Source: Gemmatimonadota bacterium (GTDB taxonomy: Bacteria; Gemmatimonadota; Gemmatimonadetes; Gemmatimonadales; GWC2-71-9). From it: a stretch of 19,429 nt of DNA. Shown here one piece after another: positions 1-7,976 of this stretch; position 1 is the first letter of the stretch, and each line of letters starts with the position of its first letter. The translations under genes and the position numbers were made by a program. The stretch covers positions 4,232 through 23,660 of the forward strand of contig QHUQ01000021.1 in assembly GCA_003221985.1 (NCBI GenBank), written 5' to 3'. The notes beneath the pieces were generated by a model that was not told the DNA's origin, did no database searches, and saw only the letters and a program-made list of their open reading frames with translations.

Positions 1-1003
1 CGAGCGGTGTGGCCGCCCACAACCGCGCCGCCTCGTTTGCGGCGTCGAATCGCCGCGTAAAGCGCGGCAATTCCGGCACGTTCGACACCGGAATCAGATC
101 GGAGTGGACCGACGTGATGCGATACCGCCCACCCGACGTCGAATCCTTCGCCAGCCACACATGCACGACGGCGATGCTCTGCGCCCAGTTCTTCGGCTGC
201 ACGAAGTGCACGCCGTTGATCACCGTGTCGCGGATCTCGCGATGCGTGTGGCCCACGATGACGATGTCTGGTTTGGGATTCACCGCTGCCAGTGCCCCGG
301 CGTCGTTCTCCGGCCCGATGCCGCTCGTGTCGTAGCTCGACGCCCCGAAGCCGCTGTGAATCAGCACCACTTTGAGATCTGCGCCGTCCCGGTCGAGTCG
401 CGCCACCGCCCCCGGTGCCATTTCGGCGATGCGGCGCACTCGGGCGCGGCCGGCAAGCTGCGCGCGATCCCACAGCATCACGCCCGGCGTGGTCAATCCC
501 GTAATGCCGACCTTGATGGGGCCGCGCGGCACCAGTACGGTCTGCGCGAACATCAGCGTGCCCGTAGAGTCCTGCACGTTTCCCGATACGTAGTGGTACG
601 TGGCCTCGGCCGCAGCGCGCCGCAGGAAGGGAAGGCCGAAGTCGAAGTCGTGATTGCCCGGCGTGACGGCGTCGTACTGCAGCGCGTTCAGCGCGTCGAC
701 GATGGGCTGCGGCTGCCGTTTGTCGTAGCGGCCGAAGAACGTCGCGAACGGGTTTCCCTGCAGCAGATCACCGGCATCGACCAGCACGACGTTGCCGGGA
801 TAGCGGGCGCGCAACGTTTCGAGCGCCGTGGCCACGCGGGAGAGCCCGCCGGGCGCCACGCCATCGCGCACGTAATCCCAGCCGAGCACGCGGCCGTGAA
901 TGTCGGTCGTGGCGACGATGACGATGTGGGCGGTGTCCGACGGGGTGGCCGGAGCCGCCTGAGGATTTTGGAACGCGAAGAGCAGCGCGGGCAGAAGAAG
1001 CAT
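1..1003 (-). CDS. Secreted metallophosphatase / 5'-nucleotidase family protein (3' part off the window)
   Basis: Reading from ATG at 1003 down to position 1 gives 334 residues with no stop, so the C-terminus lies outside the window. A short hydrophobic N-terminus (MLLLPALLFAF) looks like a signal peptide. All blocks of the calcineurin-like UshA/CpdB metallophosphatase domain are visible: TTDIHG (D34, H36), VDAGDLLQGN (D79), PGNHDFDFG (N117, H118), LIHSG (H216) and VGHTHRE (H252, H254). These residues hold the two metal ions in the family. The family hydrolyses nucleotides, cyclic nucleotides or other phosphoesters in the periplasm; the specificity domain is C-terminal and not seen. An in-frame GTG at 1012 is an alternative start that would add an Arg near the N-terminus; the next in-frame codon choice upstream is blocked by a TAG. 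There is no clear Shine-Dalgarno sequence. It diverges from phoB by about 50 bp, which suggests a role in phosphate scavenging (inference). Confidence 0.88.
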   Translation of the reverse strand, partial: MLLLPALLFAFQNPQAAPATPSDTAHIVIVATTDIHGRVLGWDYVRDGVAPGGLSRVATALETLRARYPGNVVLVDAGDLLQGNPFATFFGRYDKRQPQPIVDALNALQYDAVTPGNHDFDFGLPFLRRAAAEATYHYVSGNVQDSTGTLMFAQTVLVPRGPIKVGITGLTTPGVMLWDRAQLAGRARVRRIAEMAPGAVARLDRDGADLKVVLIHSGFGASSYDTSGIGPENDAGALAAVNPKPDIVIVGHTHREIRDTVINGVHFVQPKNWAQSIAVVHVWLAKDSTSGGRYRITSVHSDLIPVSNVPELPRFTRRFDAANEAARLWAATPL

Positions 1004-1016
1004 AGTGCGCACAAAA

Positions 1017-1046
1017 TTGCGAAACGAGCGGCGCTCGCGCTACCTT
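1017..1046 (+). promoter_or_regulatory. Candidate phoB promoter
   Basis: TTGCGA (1017-1022) and TACCTT (1041-1046), 18 bp apart, are a weak sigma-70-like pair. Transcription would start only about 5-7 nt before the phoB ATG at 1058. That agrees with the absence of a Shine-Dalgarno sequence there. The 50-bp space must also serve the divergent metallophosphatase. No GTKACA repeat of the kind found upstream of the porin and pstC is present here. Weak matches; treat as a hypothesis. Confidence 0.22.
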
Positions 1047-1057
1047 CCGGCCTGTTT

Positions 1058-1813
1058 ATGGCGACCGACACCCTGGTGGTGCAGCGTATTCTCGTCGTGG
1101 ACGACGAGCCCGACATCACCGCGCTCGTCGCGTATCACCTTGCAAAGGAAGGTTACCGCGTCACGACGGCCGGCACGGGCGCCGACGCGCTGCGGTCGGC
1201 GCGCGAAGAGCGGCCTGATCTGGTCGTCCTGGACCTGATGCTGCCGGGGCACTCGGGGTTCGAGGTCCTGGCGGAGCTGCGGCGCCGCGACGAGACACGC
1301 GACGTCGGCGTCCTGTTGCTCACGGCGCGCAAAGAGGAGCCCGACCGCATCAAAGGGCTCACCCTCGGTGCGGATGATTATCTCGCCAAGCCGTTCTCAC
1401 CCAAAGAGCTCGTGCTGCGTGTGGGCGCGATCCTGCGGCGCCTCGCGGCGCCGCCGGTCGCCGCGGGCGGCCGCCTCGTCGGCGGCCCGATCATCGTGGA
1501 CCGTTCAGCCCATCGCGTCACGGCCGACGGCAAGGAAGTCGAGCTCACGGCGACGGAATTCAAGCTGCTCGAGCGATTGATCGAGCGGCGCGACCGCGTG
1601 CAATCGCGCTCCCAGCTGCTCGAGTCGGTCTGGCAGGCGCAGCCCGACATCCAGACACGCACCGTCGACATGCACGTCCAGCGACTGCGCACCAAACTCG
1701 GCGCCGCCGGCGAGTGGATCGAGACTGTGCGAGCCGTCGGCTATCGATTCCGTGAACCGGCCACCCCCCCCGTCCCCGCCCCGCCACCGGCCTCGCGCCG
1801 CCGCCACACATGA
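1058..1813 (+). CDS. phoB: PhoB-type response regulator (OmpR family)
   Basis: 251 residues. The receiver domain (about 10-125) has the acidic pair D15/D16, phospho-acceptor D59 in LVVLDLMLP, T89 and K111 (LAKPF). A C-terminal OmpR-type winged helix (about 145-235) carries ELTATEFKLLERL and the recognition-helix region RTVDMHVQRLRTKLG followed by VRAVGYRFRE. A Pro/Arg-rich tail of about 17 residues follows. The frame is open far upstream, but ATG 1058 sets the receiver domain at the usual distance from the N-terminus. The stop overlaps the phoR start by 4 bp (ATGA), so the two are translationally coupled. The position beside phoR and the pst operon supports PhoB/PhoP function: when phosphorylated it would bind 11-bp direct repeats and activate phosphate genes. 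The subfamily is inferred from context; OmpR-family membership is clear. Confidence 0.9.
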   Translation: MATDTLVVQRILVVDDEPDITALVAYHLAKEGYRVTTAGTGADALRSAREERPDLVVLDLMLPGHSGFEVLAELRRRDETRDVGVLLLTARKEEPDRIKGLTLGADDYLAKPFSPKELVLRVGAILRRLAAPPVAAGGRLVGGPIIVDRSAHRVTADGKEVELTATEFKLLERLIERRDRVQSRSQLLESVWQAQPDIQTRTVDMHVQRLRTKLGAAGEWIETVRAVGYRFREPATPPVPAPPPASRRRHT

Positions 1814-3534
1814 GACTCGCCACGCGGCTGTTCGCGAGCATCGGCTTACTCGTGGCTGCCGCGGTCGTCGGTTCGATCGTCGCCGCCGACGTGCTGCTGC
1901 GCCGGCATCTGGAGCCGGAAATCGCCGGGGAGCTGGAGCGCGAAGCTCGGTTGGTCGCGGCGCTCGCCCCGACCGATTCCACGCGCTGGCCGGAGTTCGC
2001 GGCGTTGGTGGGGACGCGGCTGGGACGGCGCGTGACCCTCATCGACCCTGAGGGCCATGTCCGCGGCGACACCGAGTTCGGTCGGGCCGCCCTCGCGCAG
2101 CTCCAGAATCACCGCGATCGTCCCGAGGTTCGCGCCGTGCTCGACTCCGGACGCAGCGTCGGGATGAATGAGCGGCTGAGCGCATCCACCAACGAACGCC
2201 AGCTGTATGTCGCGATCAAGGACGGCCCGCCCGGCCTCGCCGTCATGCGCGTCTCCACGACGCTCGCCGTCGTCGATGCGCAAATCCACGCGGTCCAACG
2301 GGCGGTCGCCGCCGCGGGTCTCGTCATGTTACTGGCCGCCGGACTCGTCGCCTGGCTGCTGTCCCGTGTGCTGGCTCGGCCGCTGCTCCGCATCGCCGAC
2401 GCTGCGCGTGATATCGCTGCCGGCCGTCCGGCGGAATTCCCGGACGTGCACGTCCCCGAGCTGGCGCATCAGGTGGACGCGCTCCGCGTCATGCATCACG
2501 AGCTGGAGCGGCGCTTCGACGATCTGCGCCGGGAGCGCGAGGAATCGCGCACGCTGGTCGAGGCGCTCTCCGATGGTGTCATCGCCGCGGACGAACGAGG
2601 CGCGATCGCATCAGCCAACGCCGCGGCTCGCCGCCTGCTGGGCTATGGCCCGTCGGAAGCCCTGCCGCCGCTAGGGGAGCTGTTTCACGACCGGCCGCAT
2701 CGCGCGTTGATGCGCGAAGTGCTCGCGGGCAAGCTGGTCGAGCGTCGCGAGCTGGACCTCGACGACCGCACGGTGGTGCTATCGGCCCGGCCGCTCGCAG
2801 GGGGCGGCATACTACTCGTCCTGAGCGATGTCACGGACGTCCGCCGGCTGGAAACGGTGCGGCGCGACTTCGTCGCCAACGTGTCACACGAGCTGAAAAC
2901 GCCGCTCACGGCCATCGCCGGCTATGCGGAAACACTCGCGGCGGAGGCGTCGGGCTCGCAGGCCGTCGGCTTCGCGCAGACGATCGTCGAGAACGCGCGT
3001 CGCATGCAGCGGCTGGTGGACGACTTGCTCGATCTGTCGCGCATCGAGTCGGGGGGCTGGCGACCCGAGCCCGTCGCCGTGGACGTCGAGTCCGCCGCGC
3101 GGGACGCCTGGGAGCCGTTCGCGGAGCGCGCGGCGGCGCGGCGCGTGGCCTTCGAGAGCGCGACGGCGGCGGCGCGTACGATCGACGTCGATCCCGAAGC
3201 GTTGCGGCAGATCTTCACAAACCTGTTCGACAACGCGCTGCGCTATAGCTCGGAGAACGGGTGCCTTCGCGTCGCCACGGATCCACGAACGGACGAGATC
3301 GTCGTCACCGTGGCGGACACCGGCTCGGGCATCCCCTCCGAGCACCTGCCGCGCATTTTCGAACGGTTCTACCGCGTCGACGTGAGCCGCTCGCGCCAGG
3401 AGGGCGGCACGGGGCTGGGACTCGCGATCGTCAAACATCTCGTCGAAGCACATGGTGGGCGCGTCGCCGCCGAAAGCGAGCTCGGCCGCGGCACCACCAT
3501 CCTGCTCTACTTCCCCGCCGTTACACAGTCGTAA
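1810..3534 (+). CDS. phoR: PhoR-type sensor histidine kinase
   Basis: 574 residues. Membrane segments lie at about 8-30 and 166-187 and flank a 135-residue extracytoplasmic region. Then come a HAMP linker (about 188-240), a PAS domain (about 248-345), HisKA with phospho-accepting H360 in VSHELKTPL, and HATPase_c with N-box N471/N475, G1 box DTGSGIP (503-509), F box RIFERFYRVD and G2 box GTGLGL (533-538). This TM-HAMP-PAS-HisKA layout is that of full-length PhoR/PhoP-cognate kinases. The ATG overlaps the phoB stop, so both come from one transcript. In this class phosphate status is usually sensed through the PstSCAB-PhoU complex, and phoU lies about 9 kb downstream. The extracytoplasmic domain is longer than in E. 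coli PhoR, where almost none exists, and resembles the Bacillus/Gram-positive layout. Assignment as PhoR rests on architecture plus neighbours. Confidence 0.88.
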   Translation: MRLATRLFASIGLLVAAAVVGSIVAADVLLRRHLEPEIAGELEREARLVAALAPTDSTRWPEFAALVGTRLGRRVTLIDPEGHVRGDTEFGRAALAQLQNHRDRPEVRAVLDSGRSVGMNERLSASTNERQLYVAIKDGPPGLAVMRVSTTLAVVDAQIHAVQRAVAAAGLVMLLAAGLVAWLLSRVLARPLLRIADAARDIAAGRPAEFPDVHVPELAHQVDALRVMHHELERRFDDLRREREESRTLVEALSDGVIAADERGAIASANAAARRLLGYGPSEALPPLGELFHDRPHRALMREVLAGKLVERRELDLDDRTVVLSARPLAGGGILLVLSDVTDVRRLETVRRDFVANVSHELKTPLTAIAGYAETLAAEASGSQAVGFAQTIVENARRMQRLVDDLLDLSRIESGGWRPEPVAVDVESAARDAWEPFAERAAARRVAFESATAAARTIDVDPEALRQIFTNLFDNALRYSSENGCLRVATDPRTDEIVVTVADTGSGIPSEHLPRIFERFYRVDVSRSRQEGGTGLGLAIVKHLVEAHGGRVAAESELGRGTTILLYFPAVTQS

Positions 3535-3536
3535 CG
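3519..3536. terminator. Small inverted repeat at the phoR / propeller-gene convergence
   Basis: CGTTAC (3519-3524) and GTAACG (3531-3536) pair around a 6-nt loop. The repeat covers the phoR stop codon and ends at the base before the stop of the opposing gene. The stem is short and has no T tract, so it is at best a weak bidirectional terminator or a collision point. Confidence 0.2.
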
Positions 3537-6500
3537 CTACTTTGACTCAACCCCGGCGACGACTACCCCGACGCTCCGCTCCTTCAGCCGGCTATTGAAC
3601 TGCGCGAGATCCTGGTTCACCATCGTGTCGAACCGGCTGCGCACCGTCTTGAGCTGGCCGGCGAGCAGGTCGCGCACGTCGCCCTGCTGCGCCGTGGGCG
3701 CGAAGTCCGAGCTCGCGACGCCCTGCGCGAGATATGTAATCTGCCCCGCGAGCCGCGTGGGCCAGCGGATGTTGTCCTGACCCCGCCCAGTGATCCGCAA
3801 GTCGTGCAGCTCCCCTTCGAGCGCGCTGAAGCGGTGCTCGAGTGAGTCGGCTGCGACGCGCAGTTCGGCCGGCAGCACGGAGCGCAGCCCCACCAGTTGG
3901 CCGCGCACCGATTCCATCTGGTTGACGATGTCGACGACGGCGTTCAGGTCTCCCTGAAGATCGGCGAGGAGCTTGGCCTGGGTTTGGATCTCCTCCTCGC
4001 TTCCGCCCGAGTTCGGATCCTTGCGGACGACGAGCGGTTGCGTGAGCTCCTGCCCCGCCACACGCACCTTTACCGTGTAGGTGCCCGGCGGCATGAGGAG
4101 CGACATGCGCCCTATCGCGGGTGCCGCGCGCGTGCCGTCGGGGCCGAGCCGGACGTCGGGGGCGTACGGCACCGGCGTGCGCAACCGCGCTTCCTTGGAG
4201 TCTTCATTGCGCAGATCCCACCACGCGCGATTGACCCCCGCTTTAGCCGGCGCCTTGAACGTCCGCACCGTCTGGCCGCCGGCGTCGGCGATCCCGATGG
4301 TAGCGCTGTCCGTCTGCGCCGTCTTGAGCCAGTAGTTGATCGACGCTCCGTACGGCGGATTCTGACCGGCCGTGGGGTCGTCGGTCATCTGGTTCGGCGT
4401 CGTGTTCAGCCGGAACCGGTACGCCGGTCGAGGCTTGAACAGATACGCGGCGCCGGCGCGCGCGTCCGCCGTGAGCTGTTCGAGCGGCGTGATGTCATCG
4501 AGAATCCAGAAGCCGCGACCGTAGGTGGACACCACGAGATCGTTGAAGTGCTCCTGGATCACCAGCCAATAGACCGGCGCATGCGGCAGGTTCGACTGCA
4601 GCGGCTGCCAGCCGGCCCCATCGTCGAACGACACGTATAGCCCGCTCTCGGTGCCCAGGTAGAGCAGGCCGCGGCGCACCGGATCCTCCCGCACCACGTG
4701 CGCGTAGCCCATCGGGGTGCGCGGCAGCCCGCTCACAATCGGCTTCCAGCTGCGCCCGTAGTCCGCCGTCTTATAGATGAATGGGTCCCGATTGTTCGCC
4801 TGATGGGCGTCCACGGTGATGTACGCCGTGGCGGTGTCGTAGCGCGACGGCTCGATGTTCGACACCGTGCCCCACGACGGCATACCCGGGATGCTCGCGG
4901 TGACATTCGTCCAGGTCTTCCCGCCATCGCGCGTCAGCTGCACCTGGCCGTCGTTCGTCCCCGCCCAGATCACGCCCGCCTTGAGCGGTGACTCGGCGAT
5001 CGCGAACACGACATCGGCGTACTCGACGCCGATGTTGTCCGGCGTGAGCCCGCCCGAGATCTGCTGCTTGCTCTTGTCGTTCAGAGTCAGGTCGGGACTG
5101 ATCACCTGCCAGCTCTTGCCGCCGTCGGTCGTCATGTGCACGAACTGGCTGCCGGCGTACACCCGGTTGTGATCGTGCGGCGAGATCGTGAGCGGCATCG
5201 TCCAGACGAACCGGTACTTCACGTCCGCCGCAGGATAACCGATAGTGCTCTGCGGCCAGATCTCCACGTGCTGGGCCTGGCGCGTGCGCTCGTCGTAGCG
5301 CACGACGATCCCCCCCACGCTTCCTGACCCCGATGCCGTCGACCAGATGATGTTTGGATCGGTTGGATCGGGCGTTGCCCACCCGCTTTCCCCTCCGCCC
5401 ACCGAGTGCCACTCGCCGCGCGGAATCACTCCGTTCCCGCCTCCACCACCTCCAAAACCTCCGAATTTCGAGTTGGACGGGCCGCGCGATGACGGGCCGT
5501 CCTGGCGGTTTCCCATGACGTAATAAGGGATCTGGTTGTCCACGGTCGCGTGATACATCTGTGCGATCGGGAGCTGCTGGCGGAGCCACGTGCGACCGCG
5601 GTTCGTCGAGATCGCGACCTGGCCATCGTTCCCCACGACCATGCGGTTGCCGTCGGCCGGATCGATCCACATGTCATGATTGTCGCCGCCGGGGGAGCTG
5701 CCGAAGGGGATGTCCGCCGTTGTCGCGCCTCCGTCGAGGGTCTTGGAGAACGACGCGCACAGGAAGTACGCCTCGTTGTCGCGGTCGGGCGCCACCGCCA
5801 TGCGGGTGTAGTACGGCTGGCGGCAGGAAAGCTGGCGGTCGTAGGAGACGACGCGCCACGTTTCGCCGCCGTCATCGGAGCGCCACAGCTCACCCCGATC
5901 CGTTTCCTGATCGTGCACCGGGACGCCGTCGCCCGTTTCGATGAGCGCGTAGATCCGGCTTGGGTTGTTGGGCGCGATCGCGAGCCCCACCTTGCCGAAC
6001 GGTTTCGCCGGCAGGCCGTTGCCGGTGAGCCGCTTCCACGTGGCGCCGCCGTCGCGCGACATGTAGATGCCGCTGCCGGGCCCACCGCTCTCGCGGCCCC
6101 ACGTGTGGATGACGATCTGCCACATCGCGGCGAACAGGATGCGTGGGTTCGTCGGGTCCATCACGATATCGGCCGCGCCGGAGTTCTCGTCGACGAACAA
6201 CACGCGCTCCCACGTCTTCCCCCCGTCCAGCGTGCGATAGATGCCGCGCTGCTGCTGCGGCCCGTAGGCGTGGCCCAATGCCGCGGCGTAGACGACGTCG
6301 GGGTTCGTGGGATGCACGACCACGCGGGCAATGCGGGCCGTGCTGTCGAGTCCCGTGTGCTGCCACGTCTTGCCGGCATCGGTGGACTTATAGATGCCGT
6401 TCCCGATCGAGATGTGACTGCGGATCCATGCTTCGCCGGTGCCGGCCCAGACGACGTTCGCGTCGGACGGCGCAACCGCAAGCGCGCCGATCGACTGCAC

Positions 6501-6755
6501 GGGTTGGTCGTCGAAGATCGGTTGCCAATGCACGCCGCCGTCGGTCGTCTTCCAGATGCCGCCCGACGCGGCGCCGGCGTAGTAAACGCTCGGATCACCC
6601 GCGACGCCGGCCACCGCCGAAACGCGATTACCCACGGGCCCGATGTAACGGTACTTGAGCTGGGTGTAGGTGGCGGAGACGTCGGGCTGCTGAGTCGCCG
6701 CCGCAGCGGGTGCGAAGCCGAGAATGATAAGCGAGGCGATCGTTGCACGAGACAT
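3537..6755 (-). CDS. Large secreted BNR/VPS10-like beta-propeller protein
   Basis: 1072 residues with a signal peptide (SLIILGFAPAAAA, cleavage near 20). About the first 740 residues hold some ten Asp-box (BNR) repeats, such as TTDGGVHW, STDAGKTW, TLDGGKTW, SRDGGATW, SDDGGETW, TTDGGKSW and TRDGGKTW. These form the blades of sortilin/VPS10 or sialidase-like propellers. A glycine-rich insert (FGGFGGGGGGNG) lies mid-way. After the propeller come an Ig/FlgD-like beta segment (SATIGIADAGGQTVRTFKAP ... AWWDLRN) and a predominantly helical C-terminal region of about 150 residues. Catalytic residues of true sialidases cannot be identified, so no enzyme activity is assigned. Such proteins are abundant in Gemmatimonadota and Acidobacteriota and are often auto-annotated as glycosyl hydrolases. 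The ATG at 6755 has GAAGG (6761-6765) 5 nt upstream. Its stop is 2 bp from that of phoR. Substrate and partner are unknown. Confidence 0.85.
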   Translation of the reverse strand: MSRATIASLIILGFAPAAAATQQPDVSATYTQLKYRYIGPVGNRVSAVAGVAGDPSVYYAGAASGGIWKTTDGGVHWQPIFDDQPVQSIGALAVAPSDANVVWAGTGEAWIRSHISIGNGIYKSTDAGKTWQHTGLDSTARIARVVVHPTNPDVVYAAALGHAYGPQQQRGIYRTLDGGKTWERVLFVDENSGAADIVMDPTNPRILFAAMWQIVIHTWGRESGGPGSGIYMSRDGGATWKRLTGNGLPAKPFGKVGLAIAPNNPSRIYALIETGDGVPVHDQETDRGELWRSDDGGETWRVVSYDRQLSCRQPYYTRMAVAPDRDNEAYFLCASFSKTLDGGATTADIPFGSSPGGDNHDMWIDPADGNRMVVGNDGQVAISTNRGRTWLRQQLPIAQMYHATVDNQIPYYVMGNRQDGPSSRGPSNSKFGGFGGGGGGNGVIPRGEWHSVGGGESGWATPDPTDPNIIWSTASGSGSVGGIVVRYDERTRQAQHVEIWPQSTIGYPAADVKYRFVWTMPLTISPHDHNRVYAGSQFVHMTTDGGKSWQVISPDLTLNDKSKQQISGGLTPDNIGVEYADVVFAIAESPLKAGVIWAGTNDGQVQLTRDGGKTWTNVTASIPGMPSWGTVSNIEPSRYDTATAYITVDAHQANNRDPFIYKTADYGRSWKPIVSGLPRTPMGYAHVVREDPVRRGLLYLGTESGLYVSFDDGAGWQPLQSNLPHAPVYWLVIQEHFNDLVVSTYGRGFWILDDITPLEQLTADARAGAAYLFKPRPAYRFRLNTTPNQMTDDPTAGQNPPYGASINYWLKTAQTDSATIGIADAGGQTVRTFKAPAKAGVNRAWWDLRNEDSKEARLRTPVPYAPDVRLGPDGTRAAPAIGRMSLLMPPGTYTVKVRVAGQELTQPLVVRKDPNSGGSEEEIQTQAKLLADLQGDLNAVVDIVNQMESVRGQLVGLRSVLPAELRVAADSLEHRFSALEGELHDLRITGRGQDNIRWPTRLAGQITYLAQGVASSDFAPTAQQGDVRDLLAGQLKTVRSRFDTMVNQDLAQFNSRLKERSVGVVVAGVESK

Positions 6756-6869
6756 GGGAGCCTTCGGCGTTGGACGGAACCTGTATCATCCCCGCCCGCC
6801 GGCGACGGTGCAAGACCCGTCCCGGAGCGCGTTGTTGCATGCTCACAACACTCTTAGGGGAGGCTCCTT

Positions 6870-6900
6870 GTTACCGGCTCGTGACACTGCCAACTAAATT
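6870..6900 (+). promoter_or_regulatory. Pho-box-like repeat and -10 upstream of the porin
   Basis: GTTACC (6870-6875) and GTGACA (6881-6886) are exactly 11 bp apart, the phasing of PhoB/PhoP direct repeats. A -10-like TAAATT (6895-6900) follows 8 bp later, the geometry of activator-dependent Pho promoters that lack a -35. The same hexamers at the same phase recur before pstC. Transcription would start near 6907, leaving a leader of about 55 nt. The 6756-6962 intergenic region otherwise shows only a short inverted repeat (TGTTG 6833-6837 / CAACA 6846-6850). Confidence 0.5.
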
Positions 6901-6962
6901 CGGTGATGCGAGCAAGCGAGTCTTCGTCACCTGGTTATCCACCCTTTCGAGGAGCAGACACC

Positions 6963-7952
6963 GTGCACGGACGATCACTGTTGATCTTCGCTGCAATCCT
7001 AACCACGAGCCTTCGGGCGCAGGGCCAGGCCCCGCCGGCGCCGCAGGTTACCGTCGGCGGCCTCGTCTACACCCAGTACCAGTACTCAGACGCTCCGATT
7101 GCCGCCAAGAGCACCTTCGACATGACCCGGGCATACGTGAACGTGCTGGGTCGGTTTTCGAACGGCATCACGACCCGCGTCACAACGGACATCCTCCCCA
7201 ACCCCGGCCCCGGCCAGAGCCAGATCATCCGGCTCAAGTTCGCCTACGCGGCGTGGACACCGACCGGCAGCAACCTCACCTACAAGATGGGCATGATCCA
7301 CACACCCTTCGTCGATTGGGAAGAGACCCTGTGGGACTACCGCATGCAGGGCACCATCGCGGTCGATCGTAACGGCGCCATGACGGCGTCGGACATCGGC
7401 GTAGGCGTCGACGGCCATTGGAACGGTGAGCGGATCAACGGCCAGCTCACGATCGTGAACGGGGAAGGCTACTCGGGGGGCACCGGCGACTTCCGCAAGG
7501 ATCTCCAGGCCCGCGTCTCGGTGCGAGTCAAACCCACCAACGACGCCACTCGCGTCGGCGGGCTGCGCGTCAGCGGATATGCCGGCATCGGCAAGGCGAA
7601 CGGCGGCGCCGACCGTAACCGCTACCTGGGGATGCTGTCGTACCGGACGCAGCGGTACACGCTCGCGGGCGAGTTCGTCTCGGTGAAGAACGCAGCCGTC
7701 ACCGGCAGCATCATCAGCGCCTTCGGCGTCTATCACCTATCGTCCCCTAGCAAGGTCGCGCTGATCGCCCGTGTGGACATGTTCGATCCGAACACCAGCA
7801 CCGCCAACAACCGGCAGACCCGGATCATCGGCGGCGCGTCATACCAGCTGTCCCCCAACGTGCGCCTCCTCGCGGACGTCGATCGCCTCTCGTTCGAGAG
7901 CGGCGCCACGGCCACGAACCAAATCCTGTTTCAGACGCAATTCACGTTCTAA
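6963..7952 (+). CDS. Outer-membrane beta-barrel porin of the phosphate operon
   Basis: 329 residues from GTG 6963. This start is preferred over ATG 6903 because GAGGAG (6949-6954) lies 8 nt before it and it places a clean signal peptide (SLLIFAAILTTSLRAQGQA) at the N-terminus. The mature part is rich in alternating amphipathic strands (for example VTVGGLVYTQYQYS, LRVSGYAGIG, YTLAGEFVSVKN) and ends QTQFTF with a C-terminal Phe, the usual mark of outer-membrane barrels recognised by BamA. The pstS ATG follows 24 bp downstream and a Pho-box-like site lies upstream. The porin is therefore likely a phosphate-starvation channel analogous to OprO/OprP or PhoE. Homology to a named porin family was not established from the sequence alone. 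The number of strands is not counted, and selectivity for phosphate is an inference from context. Confidence 0.75.
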   Translation: MHGRSLLIFAAILTTSLRAQGQAPPAPQVTVGGLVYTQYQYSDAPIAAKSTFDMTRAYVNVLGRFSNGITTRVTTDILPNPGPGQSQIIRLKFAYAAWTPTGSNLTYKMGMIHTPFVDWEETLWDYRMQGTIAVDRNGAMTASDIGVGVDGHWNGERINGQLTIVNGEGYSGGTGDFRKDLQARVSVRVKPTNDATRVGGLRVSGYAGIGKANGGADRNRYLGMLSYRTQRYTLAGEFVSVKNAAVTGSIISAFGVYHLSSPSKVALIARVDMFDPNTSTANNRQTRIIGGASYQLSPNVRLLADVDRLSFESGATATNQILFQTQFTF

Positions 7953-7976
7953 CGCATACTCGGAGAACGCACACTC

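Noticed and set aside
104..1057. The phoB frame is open back to position 104 and could suggest a longer N-terminal domain
   Set aside because: The upstream part is Arg/His-rich with no domain, lies antisense to a clear metallophosphatase, and ATG 1058 gives a standard response-regulator start.
3520..3536. GTTACA and GTAACG spaced 11 bp apart at the end of phoR, like a Pho box
   Set aside because: The site lies at the meeting point of two convergent genes with no downstream start, and it is explained by a short inverted repeat.
5550..6857. A 435-codon open frame opposite the propeller gene
   Set aside because: It is the complement of a convincing Asp-box protein, is Arg/Val-rich without motifs, and arises from GC-rich third positions.
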